Positions 8,445 through 16,400 are shown, counted from the first letter of the stretch. The stretch is 64,000 nucleotides of DNA from Burkholderiales bacterium GJ-E10 (GCA_000828975.1 AP014683.1:1131520-1195519), one strand, 5' to 3'. Made by a program: numbers and translations. The notes: generated by a model not told the origin, from the letters alone.

Positions 8445-9939
8445 GGCGCAGATTCTGCGCTACTACCACGTCGAGAAGTGGCGGATCAACACGATCGCGG
8501 AGCAGTTGCACGTGCATCACAGCACGGTGGAGCGCGTGTTGACGCAGGCGGGCGTGCCGCGGATCAACCGGAGGCCACGCGTTTCGCAAGTCGATGCGTT
8601 CGTGCCATTCATCGCCGATACCCTGACGCGCTTCCCGACGCTCACTGCGGCACGGCTCTTCCAGATGGTTCGGGAGCGCGGCTACCGCGGAAGCTCGAGC
8701 CACTTCCGGCACCGTGTCGCGCTGCTTCGGCCGAGGAAAGCGGCCGAGGCGTACCTGCGTCTTCGCACCCTGCAGGGCGAACAAGGACAAGTCGACTGGG
8801 CACACTTCGGGCACCTCCAGGTGGGCCAGGCGCAGCGGCCGCTGATGGGCTTCGTGATGGTGCTGTCCTACTCGCGCCGGATCTTCCTGCGGTTCTATCT
8901 CGACGCGCGGCAAGCCATCTTCCTCGACGGGCACCTGCAGGCGTTCCATGCTTGGAACGGTTGCCCCAGGGTGCTGCTCTACGACAACCTCAAGAGCGCG
9001 GTGCTGGAGCGCCACGGCGACGCGATCCGCTTCCACCCGACGTTGCTTGCGTTCGCGGCCCATTACCGCTTCGAGCCCCGCCCGGTGGCGGTGGCCCGCG
9101 GCAACGAGAAGGGGCGCGTGGAGCGCGCGATCCGCTACGTACGGGAGGCCTTCTTCGCCGCGCGGCAGTTCGCCGACATCGACGATCTCAACGCCCAAGC
9201 CCAAGCCTGGTGCGACGGCCAAGCCATGGAGCGGCCCTGTCCCGAGGACCGAACGGTCCGCGTGCGCGACGCCTTCGCTCAGGAGCAACCCTTGCTTGTG
9301 CCGCTGCCCGAGGACGACTTCCCGGTGGCCGAGCGCATCGAAGTCAACATCGGCAAGACTCCCTACGCCCGGTTCGACACCAACGACTACTCGGTCCCGG
9401 CCGAGTACGTGCGCCGCAGTCTGACCGTCTTGGCCACAACATCCGTGGTGCGCATCATGGACGGCGCCAAGGTCATCGCCTCCCACCCGCGCAGCTACGA
9501 CCGCGGCCAGCAAATCGAGGATCCTGGCCATATCCGGGCGCTGGAGAACGCCAAGCGCAGCGCCCGCCAGCACCGTACGACCGACGCGCTCGTTGCCTGC
9601 GTTCCGGCGGTGAAGGACCTGCTCGTGCAGGCCGCCGCCCACGGCTACAACCTCGGAGCGGTGACCCGCGGGCTCATGGCCCTGCTGCAGCGCTACCCGG
9701 CGCAGGAGCTCGACCAGGCCGTCTGCGACGCGCTCGCGCGCGGCGTTCCGCACCCCAATGCGGTGCGTCTGGCGCTCGACGCCCGGCGCCACGCCCGCGG
9801 CGAGCCGCCGCCCACCCCCGTTCACCTGCCCGAGCACCTGCGCAGCCGCGACGTCGCCGTGCGGCCGCACCGGCTCGATTCCTACGACCAACTCACGGAA
9901 CGCCCCGATGACGACGAACCCGAATGCGAACCTGCGTGA
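8422..9939 (+). CDS. istA: IS21 family transposase IstA
   Basis: A 505-aa DDE transposase. Residues about 1-60 form a helix-turn-helix (YHVEKWRINTIAEQLHVHHS). The catalytic residues are Asp in GQVDWAHFGH, Asp in VLLYDNLKS and Glu in NEKGRVERAI. The C-terminal part (NDYSVPAEYVRRSLTV) is the Mu-type transposase beta-barrel. The ATG at 8422 is chosen because family proteins start just before the HTH; upstream in-frame sequence belongs to the Cys-rich gene. It overlaps istB by 32 nt, the usual coupling. The frame looks intact, so the element may be active. Confidence 0.95.
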   Translation: MGIDRELEAQILRYYHVEKWRINTIAEQLHVHHSTVERVLTQAGVPRINRRPRVSQVDAFVPFIADTLTRFPTLTAARLFQMVRERGYRGSSSHFRHRVALLRPRKAAEAYLRLRTLQGEQGQVDWAHFGHLQVGQAQRPLMGFVMVLSYSRRIFLRFYLDARQAIFLDGHLQAFHAWNGCPRVLLYDNLKSAVLERHGDAIRFHPTLLAFAAHYRFEPRPVAVARGNEKGRVERAIRYVREAFFAARQFADIDDLNAQAQAWCDGQAMERPCPEDRTVRVRDAFAQEQPLLVPLPEDDFPVAERIEVNIGKTPYARFDTNDYSVPAEYVRRSLTVLATTSVVRIMDGAKVIASHPRSYDRGQQIEDPGHIRALENAKRSARQHRTTDALVACVPAVKDLLVQAAAHGYNLGAVTRGLMALLQRYPAQELDQAVCDALARGVPHPNAVRLALDARRHARGEPPPTPVHLPEHLRSRDVAVRPHRLDSYDQLTERPDDDEPECEPA

Positions 9940-10666
9940 GCGCGCCGCTCAGCTGCGCTTGAACGGAATCCTCGCCCACTGGTCCGAGATCGGCGCTGCG
10001 GAGTGGGTGGCGCAATTCATCGAATGGGAGGAAACCGAGCGCGCCCGCCGCAGCATGGAGCGCCGGCTTCGCCGCGCCAGCATCGGCGCCTTCAAACCCC
10101 TGGCCGACTTCGACTGGGCCTGGCCCACCCGCTGCGACCGCGCCGCCGTCGCGGAACTCATGGATCTGCAGTTCATGGCCGAGGCGACCAACGCTGTGCT
10201 GGTCGGACCCAACGGAATCGGCAAGTCCACCATCGCCCAGAACATCGCCCACCAGGCCCTGCTCGCCGGCCACACGGTCCTGTTCATCACCGCCGGGCAA
10301 CTGCTCGGTGAACTCGCCGGCATCGACAGCGACTCGGCCCTCCAGCGCAGGCTGCGCTACTACGCTGGATTCGATCTGCTGGTCATCGACGAGGTCGGCT
10401 ATCTGTCCTACTCCAACCGCCACGCCGATCTGCTCTTCGAGTTGACCAACCGCCGTTACAAGAAAAAGAGCACCGTCATCACGACGAACAAACCGTTCTC
10501 CCAGTGGCACGAGGTCTTCCCCAACGCCGCCTGCGTCGTCTCCCTGATCGACCGGCTCATCCACAACGCCGAGATCATCGCCCTCGAAGGCGAGTCCTAC
10601 CGCCTCAAGGAAGCCCAGGAACGAAACGAACGACGCGCCGCCGCGCGGCGCAAGCGCAAATCGTGA
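9908..10666 (+). CDS. istB: IS21 family helper ATPase IstB
   Basis: A 252-aa AAA+ ATPase. It has the IstB N-terminal helical region (RAAQLRLNGILAHWSE), Walker A GPNGIGKST, Walker B LLVIDEVGYLS and the sensor SxxIDRLIHNAE at the C-terminus. IstB assembles on target DNA as a filament and recruits IstA. It overlaps istA at its start, and its TGA overlaps the GTG of the next gene (GTGA), so all three are coupled. Confidence 0.95.
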   Translation: MTTNPNANLRERAAQLRLNGILAHWSEIGAAEWVAQFIEWEETERARRSMERRLRRASIGAFKPLADFDWAWPTRCDRAAVAELMDLQFMAEATNAVLVGPNGIGKSTIAQNIAHQALLAGHTVLFITAGQLLGELAGIDSDSALQRRLRYYAGFDLLVIDEVGYLSYSNRHADLLFELTNRRYKKKSTVITTNKPFSQWHEVFPNAACVVSLIDRLIHNAEIIALEGESYRLKEAQERNERRAAARRKRKS

Positions 10667-10911
10667 CCGGCCCCCGATTCGACCAACTCCCCTGGCCGTC
10701 GCCAGACTCCGGCGACGAACCCAGCAGCGAAGCCTGCGCGCAACTCGTCGATCTGCTCTACGCCCTGGGTGACCTCGTCGCCGAGCGCTACCACCGCAAG
10801 ATCAAGCGGTACTACCGGCGCCGCCATCGCAAGGACCAACCCGCCGCCGTCGCCAAACCCGACGGCGTGCAACTCGATCTGTTCCCCGCCGACCTGCTCG
10901 AACCCTTCTGA
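10663..10911 (+). CDS. 82-aa transposon accessory protein, shared family (IS21 copy)
   Basis: It starts at a GTG that overlaps the istB stop (GTGA). The protein has an N-terminal PWPS motif, a helix AQLVDLLYALGDLVAERY, a very basic middle (KIKRYYRRRHRK) and the C-terminal signature QLDLFPADLLEPF. The same pattern occurs in the 82-aa gene at 12045-12293 of the neighbouring, unrelated transposon, also coupled behind an AAA ATPase. Conservation across two element families suggests a role in transposition, perhaps targeting or regulating the ATPase. No known domain is recognised. Confidence 0.75.
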   Translation: MTGPRFDQLPWPSPDSGDEPSSEACAQLVDLLYALGDLVAERYHRKIKRYYRRRHRKDQPAAVAKPDGVQLDLFPADLLEPF

Positions 10912-11031
10912 ATCCGCCGCGGATCGCCGTGGTGGCACCACCCCGGGATCGGCGTTATAGAGCCAGCGCTCCACCGGCCGTTCAGCGATACCGACCAACC
11001 GCGCCCGGCGCAAACCAGCCCCAGCAGCAAA

Positions 11032-11069
11032 CCGCGGCAAATATCCGCGGTTCTACGCAGCCGCTAACA
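11032..11069 (-). repeat. Right terminal inverted repeat of the IS21 element
   Basis: 38 bp; read inward from 11069 it begins TGTTAGCGGCTGCG and ends TATTTGCCGCGG. It is followed by the GCCGC target duplicate. Confidence 0.9.
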
Positions 11070-11074
11070 GCCGC

Positions 11075-11635
11075 TCACGAGTACGCGGGGGCGCCGTATA
11101 CGTAATGCCGCAGCTGCTTGCCATCCGCATGGCTGCGCCGCGCGATTCCGTGCACGTGCAGCACCAGGTTGCGCAGCACGCCGTATACCAACGCCGGTTG
11201 CGTGTCCAGAAGACGCTCCAGACGGGATCGCTGCAGGAGCAGTACACGACTCTCCCGGCGCACGGTCAGATGCGTGCGAATCTGCAGCGAAGAGCCCCCA
11301 GCGAAACTGGCGGTCCGGCCCACGTCGCCGCACTCCGTGAGATGCAGGGACAACGACTCTCCCTCGATCATCGCTTCGATTTCCACATCGCCGTCGAGAA
11401 GAATCATCAGCCCGTCCTGGGTTTCGTCCTCGAGCATCGCGTCGGAAACCGTTCCGACATCCAGGTCGCGGATCACCACCAGATCCGCCAGACATTCGAC
11501 CTGCCGCCGGTGCAATTGCTGCGTCAAGCCGCTGCGTTCGAGCGCCTCGACGATCACTTCGCGCGCGACGTCGGAGCCCGCGGTCCGTGGAACGGGACTG
11601 CATTCGGACGCCCAAATAGGTGTTTGTACGTTCAT
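11075..11635 (-). CDS. Cyclic nucleotide-binding (Crp/Fnr-type) domain protein without HTH
   Basis: A 186-aa protein. It has a cNMP-binding beta-roll: DGLMILLDGDVEIEAM, LTECGDVGRTASFAGGSS and LTVRRESRVLLLQRSRLERLL. No C-terminal DNA-binding helix-turn-helix follows, so it is a stand-alone sensor domain rather than a Crp/Fnr regulator. The start is set by GGAG nine bases before the ATG. The IS21 element is inserted directly behind its stop codon and the second transposon about 180 bp upstream of its start, which may have cut it off from former operon partners. Confidence 0.8.
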   Translation of the reverse strand: MNVQTPIWASECSPVPRTAGSDVAREVIVEALERSGLTQQLHRRQVECLADLVVIRDLDVGTVSDAMLEDETQDGLMILLDGDVEIEAMIEGESLSLHLTECGDVGRTASFAGGSSLQIRTHLTVRRESRVLLLQRSRLERLLDTQPALVYGVLRNLVLHVHGIARRSHADGKQLRHYVYGAPAYS

Positions 11636-11814
11636 GGCAAGAATCTCCAAAGGAAAACCGATCGAGGGGCGCTATCGCGCCGACGCCCCATGCTGCACTG
11701 CAGCAACTATCCTACGCGCATTTTTCCCGGGAATGTCAATCGGCAGGACCTGACGCGGTCCATCTGCGCACCAATTTGGCGCATATCTGCCTCCCCGCGA
11801 GGCCGTTTGGTGGG

Positions 11815-11864
11815 TGTTAGCGCCCGCGGTATTTCGCGAGCGATGTTCCGCGATAGTTCGCGAG
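11815..11864 (+). repeat. Left end with terminal repeat and two tandem transposase-site-like repeats
   Basis: Inside the TGTTAGCG terminus lie CCGCGGTATTTCGCGAG (11824-11840) and CCGCGATAGTTCGCGAG (11848-11864), 24 bp apart. They differ at three positions. Repeated end-binding sites of this kind are typical of Tn7- and Mu-like transposases. Confidence 0.75.
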
Positions 11865-12044
11865 GTTTGAACGCGGGGTGTCCGGATTGGTTGCCCGCGT
11901 GGCGGAATGTGGAAGCGGTGGAGCGATGCGGGAGCCGGCGATCGATTGGCGGCGGCGATGCGGACGGTGGATTTCGGGGGTTGCGCAGGCGGGCGGTAGT
12001 GGGCGGCGCTGTTGCGCCGCTGCCGCTGCGGGGTGGTGGCGGAT

Positions 12045-12293
12045 TCAGAACGGATCGAGGAGGTAGCCTGGGAAGAGGTTCATCTGCCGGGGATCCGGGT
12101 TTTGCTCGTTGATGGGGCAGTTGTCGCGCTGGCGGCGCGCGTGTCTGGAGAGGCGAGAGGCGAAGTGCGTGGCGACGAAGTCGCCGAGGGCGTAGATGAG
12201 GTCCACGAGGCGAGCGGCGTCGGCGTCGTTGATGTCGTCGTCGTCGGAGTCGCAGAGGAACGAGGGCCAGGGATCGGAGTCGTAGGCGTTCAT
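12045..12293 (-). CDS. 82-aa transposon accessory protein, shared family (second copy)
   Basis: The ATG overlaps the stop of the ATPase gene (ATGA). The protein has DPWPS near the N-terminus, an acidic run (DSDDDDINDAD), the helix ARLVDLIYALGDFVATHF and the C-terminal NLFPGYLLDPF. These blocks line up with the protein at 10663-10911 in order and spacing, although the transposases beside them are of different families. Function unknown; probably a transposition cofactor acting with the ATPase. Confidence 0.75.
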   Translation of the reverse strand: MNAYDSDPWPSFLCDSDDDDINDADAARLVDLIYALGDFVATHFASRLSRHARRQRDNCPINEQNPDPRQMNLFPGYLLDPF

Positions 12294-13090
12294 GGCCGGA
12301 ACTCCTCGAGAGCGGTTTGGACGTGCTCGGTGCTGACCTGCTGGGATTTAGCCAGGGCGGCGGCGGACAGGGCGTAGTGGGCGGCGCGGTTGACGCGGCG
12401 CGGCAGTCCCTGGGAGGCTTGGTAGAGGGCCTCGGTGGCGGCGGGGTCGAACAGCGGCAGTGTGCTGCCGGCGAGTTGCAGGCGGTGGGTCAGGTAGGCG
12501 GGGAGCTCTTCACGGGAGAAGCCGTTGAGGTGGTAGCGCACGACGATGCGCTGCTCGAGCGATTCGTGCACCGCCATCGAGAGGCGGCGACGCAGCTCGG
12601 TCAGACCGACGAACAGCAGCGTCAAGCGGCGCTCGGAATCCATCGCGTAGTTGGTCAGCAGGCGCAGGTCTTCGAGCACGTCGTTGCGCAGGTGCTGCGC
12701 CTCGTCGATCACCAGGACGGGGTGCTGGCGCGCTTCGGAGGTCATGCGCAGGACCTCGGCCTGGATCGCGCGGTAGGCGCAGGCACGGTTGCGCTCGATG
12801 GGCAGGCCGAGCTGCCAGGCGATCGACTTGTACATGTCGAGCACGTTGCCGGTCGAGAGCGTGACGTAGAACAGGCGATAGAGCCCTGGGTGCAGGGCCG
12901 AGGCGAGGTGCCGGCAGGCGGTGGTCTTGCCGCTGCCGACTTCGCCGGTGATCAGGCCGATGCCGCGCAGCTCGACGAGGTGCTGCAGCCGTGCCTGGGC
13001 CTCGCGCAGCGCCACGGCGCCGAAGAGCTCGTCGGGGGCGAGCGCGCGCTCGAAGGGATAGTGGGTGAAGCCGAAGTGGGCCAGATACAT
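12290..13090 (-). CDS. AAA ATPase of ExeA/TniB type, transposition helper
   Basis: A 266-aa P-loop ATPase starting MYLAHFGFTHYPF, the F-x-x-x-PF start seen in ExeA/GspA-like ATPases. It has Walker A GEVGSGKTT, Walker B VLVIDEAQHL and sensor regions (LTLLFVGLTELRRRL, EQRIVVRYHLNGFSREEL). In Tn7 and Tn5053 relatives such ATPases (TnsC, TniB) choose the target and activate the transposase. The start overlaps the transposase stop by one base (TGATG). Confidence 0.9.
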   Translation of the reverse strand: MYLAHFGFTHYPFERALAPDELFGAVALREAQARLQHLVELRGIGLITGEVGSGKTTACRHLASALHPGLYRLFYVTLSTGNVLDMYKSIAWQLGLPIERNRACAYRAIQAEVLRMTSEARQHPVLVIDEAQHLRNDVLEDLRLLTNYAMDSERRLTLLFVGLTELRRRLSMAVHESLEQRIVVRYHLNGFSREELPAYLTHRLQLAGSTLPLFDPAATEALYQASQGLPRRVNRAAHYALSAAALAKSQQVSTEHVQTALEEFRP

Positions 13091-14436
13091 CAGCGCGACT
13101 CCTCATCGGGTTTATCGGTCAGCAGCCTGCGCAGCGCCAGGCCGGGGGTGGGCTGCGATCCGGGCTGGGCCTGGGCCTCCAGAGTGCGGGAAGGCCGATT
13201 GCGGCGCACGAAGCAGTTGGCGTAGGCATCGACCGGCTTGGCGCGGTGGATGAAGACGCTGTTGTGCCAGACCTCGATGCCGCGGCCGGCGGGGGCGGCC
13301 GGGTCGAAGCGCAGGGTGACGGTCTCGTTGACGAGCGAGGCATCGACCTCGAAGACGGTGCCGTTGAGGCTGACCGTGCGATCGCGGTGCACGCGCCGCT
13401 TGGCCTCGAAGAGGAACAGGTCATCGAGATCGAGGCGCGGGTCGGGTGCGCGCAGGTGCTCGGCGCACTGGGCCCAGCGCTCGAGCGGAGTCTGTCCATC
13501 GAGTCCGCGGTGCGGGGTGCGGTGATACTCGCCCTCGACCCAGGCCCACAGACGGCGGTTGAGCGCATCGAGACTGGCGGTGTCCTCGGCGCTGAGGCGC
13601 GAGAGCAGTTGGGAGCGTACGGTACGGAACCAGCGTTCCTGCTTGCCCTTGCCCGCAGGCTGGTAAGGGCGGGCGTGGATCAGCGCAACGCCCAGCTTGG
13701 CGCAGACGAGCGCGAGGTGCTGCGAGCGGTAGTTGGCGCCGTTATCGACGAACAGGCGCTGGGGGATCGAGCGGCGCATCAGGGCCTGCTTGAACACGGG
13801 CAGGAACGCGGCCGTGTTCTCCGACAGGGCGAAGGCGCAGTACGGCACGACGCGGGTGGCATCGTCGATGAACGCGATCAGGTAGGTCTTGCGGCGGCTT
13901 GCGCCGACGCTCACCGTCGGGCCGTGCATGACGTCGCTCATCCACAGCTGACCGGGCTGCGCGTATGCGAAGCGCCGGCGATCCTGGTCGGTGGGTTGCT
14001 CGGCGCCCTTGTGCATCAGGCCGGCACGGCTGAGCAGGCGGTGCACGGTGGTCCTGGGCACGTCCTGCTCGGGTCCGATCGCGCCTTGCTTGCGCAGGGT
14101 GTCGATGAGCAGCGGGATCGACAGCCCGGGCTGCTCGTCCTTGAGGCTGAGCAGCGCGTCGGCCACGGCCTGGGGCAGCGCACGGGATTGGCCGCGGTCG
14201 GATCGCGGCTTGGGCACCAGCGCGTCGAAGCCGCCGCGCCGGTACGACTGCAACCAGTCGCGCAAGGTCTCGGTCGCCACCCGGGTGCGCGTGGTTCCCG
14301 GGATGACGTAGGACTGTTCGGCCTTGCGGGCGAGCAGCGCGTACAGGCCCGGCATGGCGGGCGGACGGTGGATGAGGTCGGCGATCAGGCCGTAGCGAAA
14401 CAGCGCCACGGCCCGGCCGGGATCGGGCTCGGACAT
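13090..14436 (-). CDS. DDE (rve) transposase with N-terminal HTH
   Basis: A 448-aa transposase. The N-terminus has helix-turn-helix regions (TLRDWLQSYRRGGFDALVPK; TTVHRLLSRAGLMHKG). The integrase core shows Asp in QLWMSDVMHGP, Asp in RLFVDNGANYRS and Glu in GKGKQERWFRT. The C-terminal Mu-type barrel contains VHRDRTVSLNGTVFEV. This resembles IS481/Mu-like transposases that work with an ATPase. AAGGAG lies eight bases before the ATG. The frame is intact. Confidence 0.9.
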   Translation of the reverse strand: MSEPDPGRAVALFRYGLIADLIHRPPAMPGLYALLARKAEQSYVIPGTTRTRVATETLRDWLQSYRRGGFDALVPKPRSDRGQSRALPQAVADALLSLKDEQPGLSIPLLIDTLRKQGAIGPEQDVPRTTVHRLLSRAGLMHKGAEQPTDQDRRRFAYAQPGQLWMSDVMHGPTVSVGASRRKTYLIAFIDDATRVVPYCAFALSENTAAFLPVFKQALMRRSIPQRLFVDNGANYRSQHLALVCAKLGVALIHARPYQPAGKGKQERWFRTVRSQLLSRLSAEDTASLDALNRRLWAWVEGEYHRTPHRGLDGQTPLERWAQCAEHLRAPDPRLDLDDLFLFEAKRRVHRDRTVSLNGTVFEVDASLVNETVTLRFDPAAPAGRGIEVWHNSVFIHRAKPVDAYANCFVRRNRPSRTLEAQAQPGSQPTPGLALRRLLTDKPDEESR

Positions 14437-14472
14437 CGGATCGGCTCCTTGAGCAAGATGGGAGCCGCGACA

Positions 14473-15141
14473 CTACGGCGCCTGAGCCGGCGGATCAGCC
14501 CCCATGTGTTGTTGGTCGAGCCGTTTGCGTCCACCGGCACGAGCAGCCGGTGGCGCAAACCCGACGAACCGGGGCAACTCGTGCAGGTACTCGGCGGCAA
14601 GGGCGCGGCCGTGCACCAGCACGCAGGCGCACCCCAAATGCGCCCGCAACGGCTCGACTCGCGGCAGACAGCCCCGCAGCCGCTCGGGCCACAGCGTGAT
14701 CCAGCATTGGAATGCCATGCGCGCCGGCCGCAGCCGTCGCCTCAGCCAGCGCAGCGCGCTGGGTAGGCTGATGTCGTCGGGCCGCAGCAGCGCCGCGGCC
14801 TGCGCAAGGCTTGGGGATCGCTCGACGGCGGCCACGACCCGCTCGATGTCGGCCAGCGCGCCCGGAAACCTCGCCGCCAGGCAATCGGGCAGCAAGGCGA
14901 ACGTGCAGTGTCCCTGCGGGCAGTACCAGCGGGCGATCCGTGTCCCGACAGGGGTGACGCGTGCATAGGTGCCGTTTCGGTGCAGTCCGCAGCCGCCCTT
15001 CGGGTGCAGCGGACACCTCTCGAGACTTGCCTGCCGCCACCCCTGTCGGGTAACGTACTCCTCGCTGGTCAGCCCCGACGCGAATCGAAGCAGCACCAGC
15101 ACCGGCCCGGCGGGGCCGTGTACCCCGCCGGGCCACCCCAT
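14473..15141 (-). CDS. Cys/His-rich transposon protein, DUF6431-like
   Basis: About 222 aa from the ATG at 15141 (an earlier in-frame start at 15180 is possible). The N-terminal third holds CPLHPKGGCGLHRNGTYARV and RWYCPQGHCTFALLPDCLAA, a probable zinc knuckle like those in TnsD/TniQ-type or DUF6431 proteins. The rest is helical (DIERVVAAVERSPSLAQAAA, SALRWLRRRLR). It is the first gene of the element. By position and zinc motif it could recognise the target or an end, but that is inference. The last 15 residues look like readthrough. Confidence 0.6.
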   Translation of the reverse strand: MGWPGGVHGPAGPVLVLLRFASGLTSEEYVTRQGWRQASLERCPLHPKGGCGLHRNGTYARVTPVGTRIARWYCPQGHCTFALLPDCLAARFPGALADIERVVAAVERSPSLAQAAALLRPDDISLPSALRWLRRRLRPARMAFQCWITLWPERLRGCLPRVEPLRAHLGCACVLVHGRALAAEYLHELPRFVGFAPPAARAGGRKRLDQQHMGADPPAQAP

Positions 15142-15194
15142 TCCATGTGATCGCGCAAGCCTACCGCCGATCGCCGTCACGGTCCAAAACGTCC

Positions 15195-15210
15195 GTTGCC
15201 AAATGGCAAC
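15195..15210. promoter_or_regulatory. Palindrome upstream of the transposon operon
   Basis: GTTGCC-AAAT-GGCAAC is a perfect inverted repeat about 55 bp before the first gene of the minus-strand transposon operon. It is a candidate operator. Confidence 0.4.
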
Positions 15211-15241
15211 CGCGGCACAGCGATCAACATCAATCAGGAGA

Positions 15242-15266
15242 AGCGGGGGGCCTGCCGCCCCCCGCT
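15242..15266. repeat. Strong 10-bp stem hairpin inside the right transposon end
   Basis: AGCGGGGGGC and GCCCCCCGCT are perfect inverted arms with a 5-base loop. It lies between the terminal repeat and the first gene and may block transcription entering from outside. Confidence 0.6.
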
Positions 15267-15409
15267 CCCCCCGCCGCTCGAGAAATACCCTTCAGAAACC
15301 CCTCACCCCCGCCAGCGACCCGCTCTCAACCACCGCAGTCCACCGCTCACCGGGGACGCAATCCGGCATCCAGAGAATCGCGGATTGCGAATTAACGCGG
15401 GAGACAACA

Positions 15410-15665
15410 GGTGGGTACCCGAGCCAGGGACACGAGATGCTGTTCGACGCGCACACGCGCAGCTTCGCGGCGCTGGGCGGCGTTCCTCGCCGCGGCATTT
15501 ACGACAACATGCGTACGGCTGTGGACAAGGTCAAGAAGGGCAAGGAGCAGGTCGTCAATGCGCGCTTCTCGAACCTGTGCGCGCACTACTCGGTGCCGTG
15601 TGAGTTTGCCGGGCAGGTGGTCAGCACGAGGCCGTATCCGACGACGGTGAAGATCGTTGCGCAGA
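15410..15665 (+). pseudogene. IS21 IstA remnant 1 (central part fused to C-terminal part)
   Basis: In one frame it reads YPSQGHEMLFDAHTRSFAAL and GIYDNMRTAVDKVKKG, the middle of an IstA, then jumps at 15586 straight to YSVPCEFAGQVVSTRPYPTT, the far C-terminal barrel of IstA. The catalytic Glu region is missing. The join lies at the start of the long direct repeat, at a short CTACT match, so the deletion was probably made by recombination. The N-terminal part is lost at the insertion of the second transposon. Confidence 0.75.
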
Positions 15666-15979
15666 CGCGGTGGCGGCCGAGCACCGGCGGCTCAGCGACG
15701 AGAGGCCCTCGCCAGCGGCGCCGGAAATTGCTTAAGCCGGGGTGCTTGTGCAGCTTTTGCGGAACAAAATATAAACAAAAAACTTTAAAAGTCGCGTGTA
15801 AGTCATTGATGTTATGGCTTCACGACCTGGACTCGAACCAGGGACCTGCGGACGAACAGTTCGCAGGCAGAACGAGCATCCATGCGGGTTTCGGCAGGTT
15901 TTCTTTCCAAAGCCATCCCCATTTTTCAGGGAAATCGCCGCTCTGAACGCCGTGGAGTTTCGGAAAGGAATTTTCAGAA
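15586..15979 (+). repeat. Long direct repeat, copy 1
   Basis: About 394 bp that recurs at 16986-17389 with roughly 90% identity by eye and one 10-bp insertion in copy 2. It contains an IstA 3' piece, an AT-rich stretch, a tRNA-Asn 3' fragment and a 110-bp unassigned tail ending GGAAAGGAATTTTCAGAA. Confidence 0.85.
15815..15867 (-). other. tRNA-Asn 3'-half fragment, copy 1 (att scar)
   Basis: The minus strand reads the anticodon GTT region, variable loop, T-arm and encoded CCA of tRNA-Asn but no 5' half. Twenty-eight bases (15825-15852) are identical to the intact tRNA-Asn at 25132-25159. The acceptor arm is degraded. Such 3' fragments are typical left-overs of integration into a tRNA gene. 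Confidence 0.75.
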
Positions 15980-16070
15980 ATTGCGCGTCCCGGTATGCCC
16001 CATCGCTCGGCGAGATCTGTCGTGCTATCCCCTGGGCGTCAGCGCGCCGGACGCGGATGCGTCGGCTACA

Positions 16071-16400
16071 TCACACGTGCGCGTGGTTTTCCGGCTCCAC
16101 GGAAAGACGCATGCCAACCGTCTTGAGGAGGGCGACCAAGGTTTTGAGAGTTGGGTTGCCCTTGGGCGAGAGTGCGCGATAGAGCGATTCCCGGCTGATG
16201 CCGGCTTCCGCTGCAACCGCGCCAAGACCGCCTTTGGCTTCCGCCACAGTCCTCAGCGCGAGCAGCCCTGCAGCCCGATCGTTGGGATCGTCGAGGGATT
16301 CCATCGCCGCTTTCAGATACTCCACCGCCAGTTCCGGGTCGGCCCGCAGTTCGGCGACTTCCGCCTCGTGGTGCGATACCGCGCCTTTGAGTTTGCTCAT
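16071..16400 (-). CDS. higA: HigA-like addiction module antidote protein
   Basis: A 109-aa antitoxin starting MSKLKGAVSHHEAEVAELRA. Its C-terminal half is an XRE-type helix-turn-helix: GGLGAVAAEAGISRESLYRA, then NPTLKTLVALLKTVGMRL. This is the 'putative addiction module antidote' family that pairs with Gp49-like toxins. Its start overlaps the toxin stop by 4 nt and the toxin comes first, as usual in higBA operons. Confidence 0.85.
   Translation of the reverse strand: MSKLKGAVSHHEAEVAELRADPELAVEYLKAAMESLDDPNDRAAGLLALRTVAEAKGGLGAVAAEAGISRESLYRALSPKGNPTLKTLVALLKTVGMRLSVEPENHAHV

Larger units (their letters stand above)
7609..11069 (+). mobile_element. Complete IS21-family element with two accessory genes
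   Basis: The element is 3461 bp with TGT...ACA ends. The left end begins TGTGAATGGCTGCG and the right end, read inward, TGTTAGCGGCTGCG. The two 38-bp ends match at 30 positions and share the blocks GGCTGCG, GAAACCGCG/GAACCGCGG and TATTTGCCGCGG. It is flanked by a perfect 5-bp target duplication GCCGC (7604-7608 and 11070-11074). It carries a Cys-rich gene, istA, istB and an 82-aa gene. The 410 bp before the first gene hold GC-rich inverted repeats and no gene. The two genes beyond istAB are not part of a minimal IS21. Confidence 0.9.
11815..15409 (-). mobile_element. Complete four-gene DDE/AAA transposon, not IS21
   Basis: The element is 3595 bp. The left end begins TGTTAGCGCCCGCGGTATTT, and the right end read inward TGTTGTCTCCCGCGTTAATT; 19 of the first 25 bases match. 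It is bounded by a perfect 6-bp target duplication GGTGGG (11809-11814 and 15410-15415). Genes on the minus strand in order are a Cys/His-rich protein, a DDE transposase, a TniB/ExeA-like ATPase and an 82-aa protein, the last three coupled by overlapping codons. TG..CA ends, an AAA partner and repeated end sites recall Tn7/Tn5053/Mu-type elements in a compact form. It was inserted into an older IS21 istA copy whose remnant starts right after 15409. Confidence 0.85.

Noticed and set aside
7894-9891. Long minus-strand frame of 665 codons
   Set aside because: Antisense shadow of istA.
15811-15946. Forward open frame reading DLDSNQGPAD
   Set aside because: It is the antisense of the tRNA-Asn fragment plus repeat tail, a well-known spurious translation; the same happens at 17216-17431 and 25108-25374.
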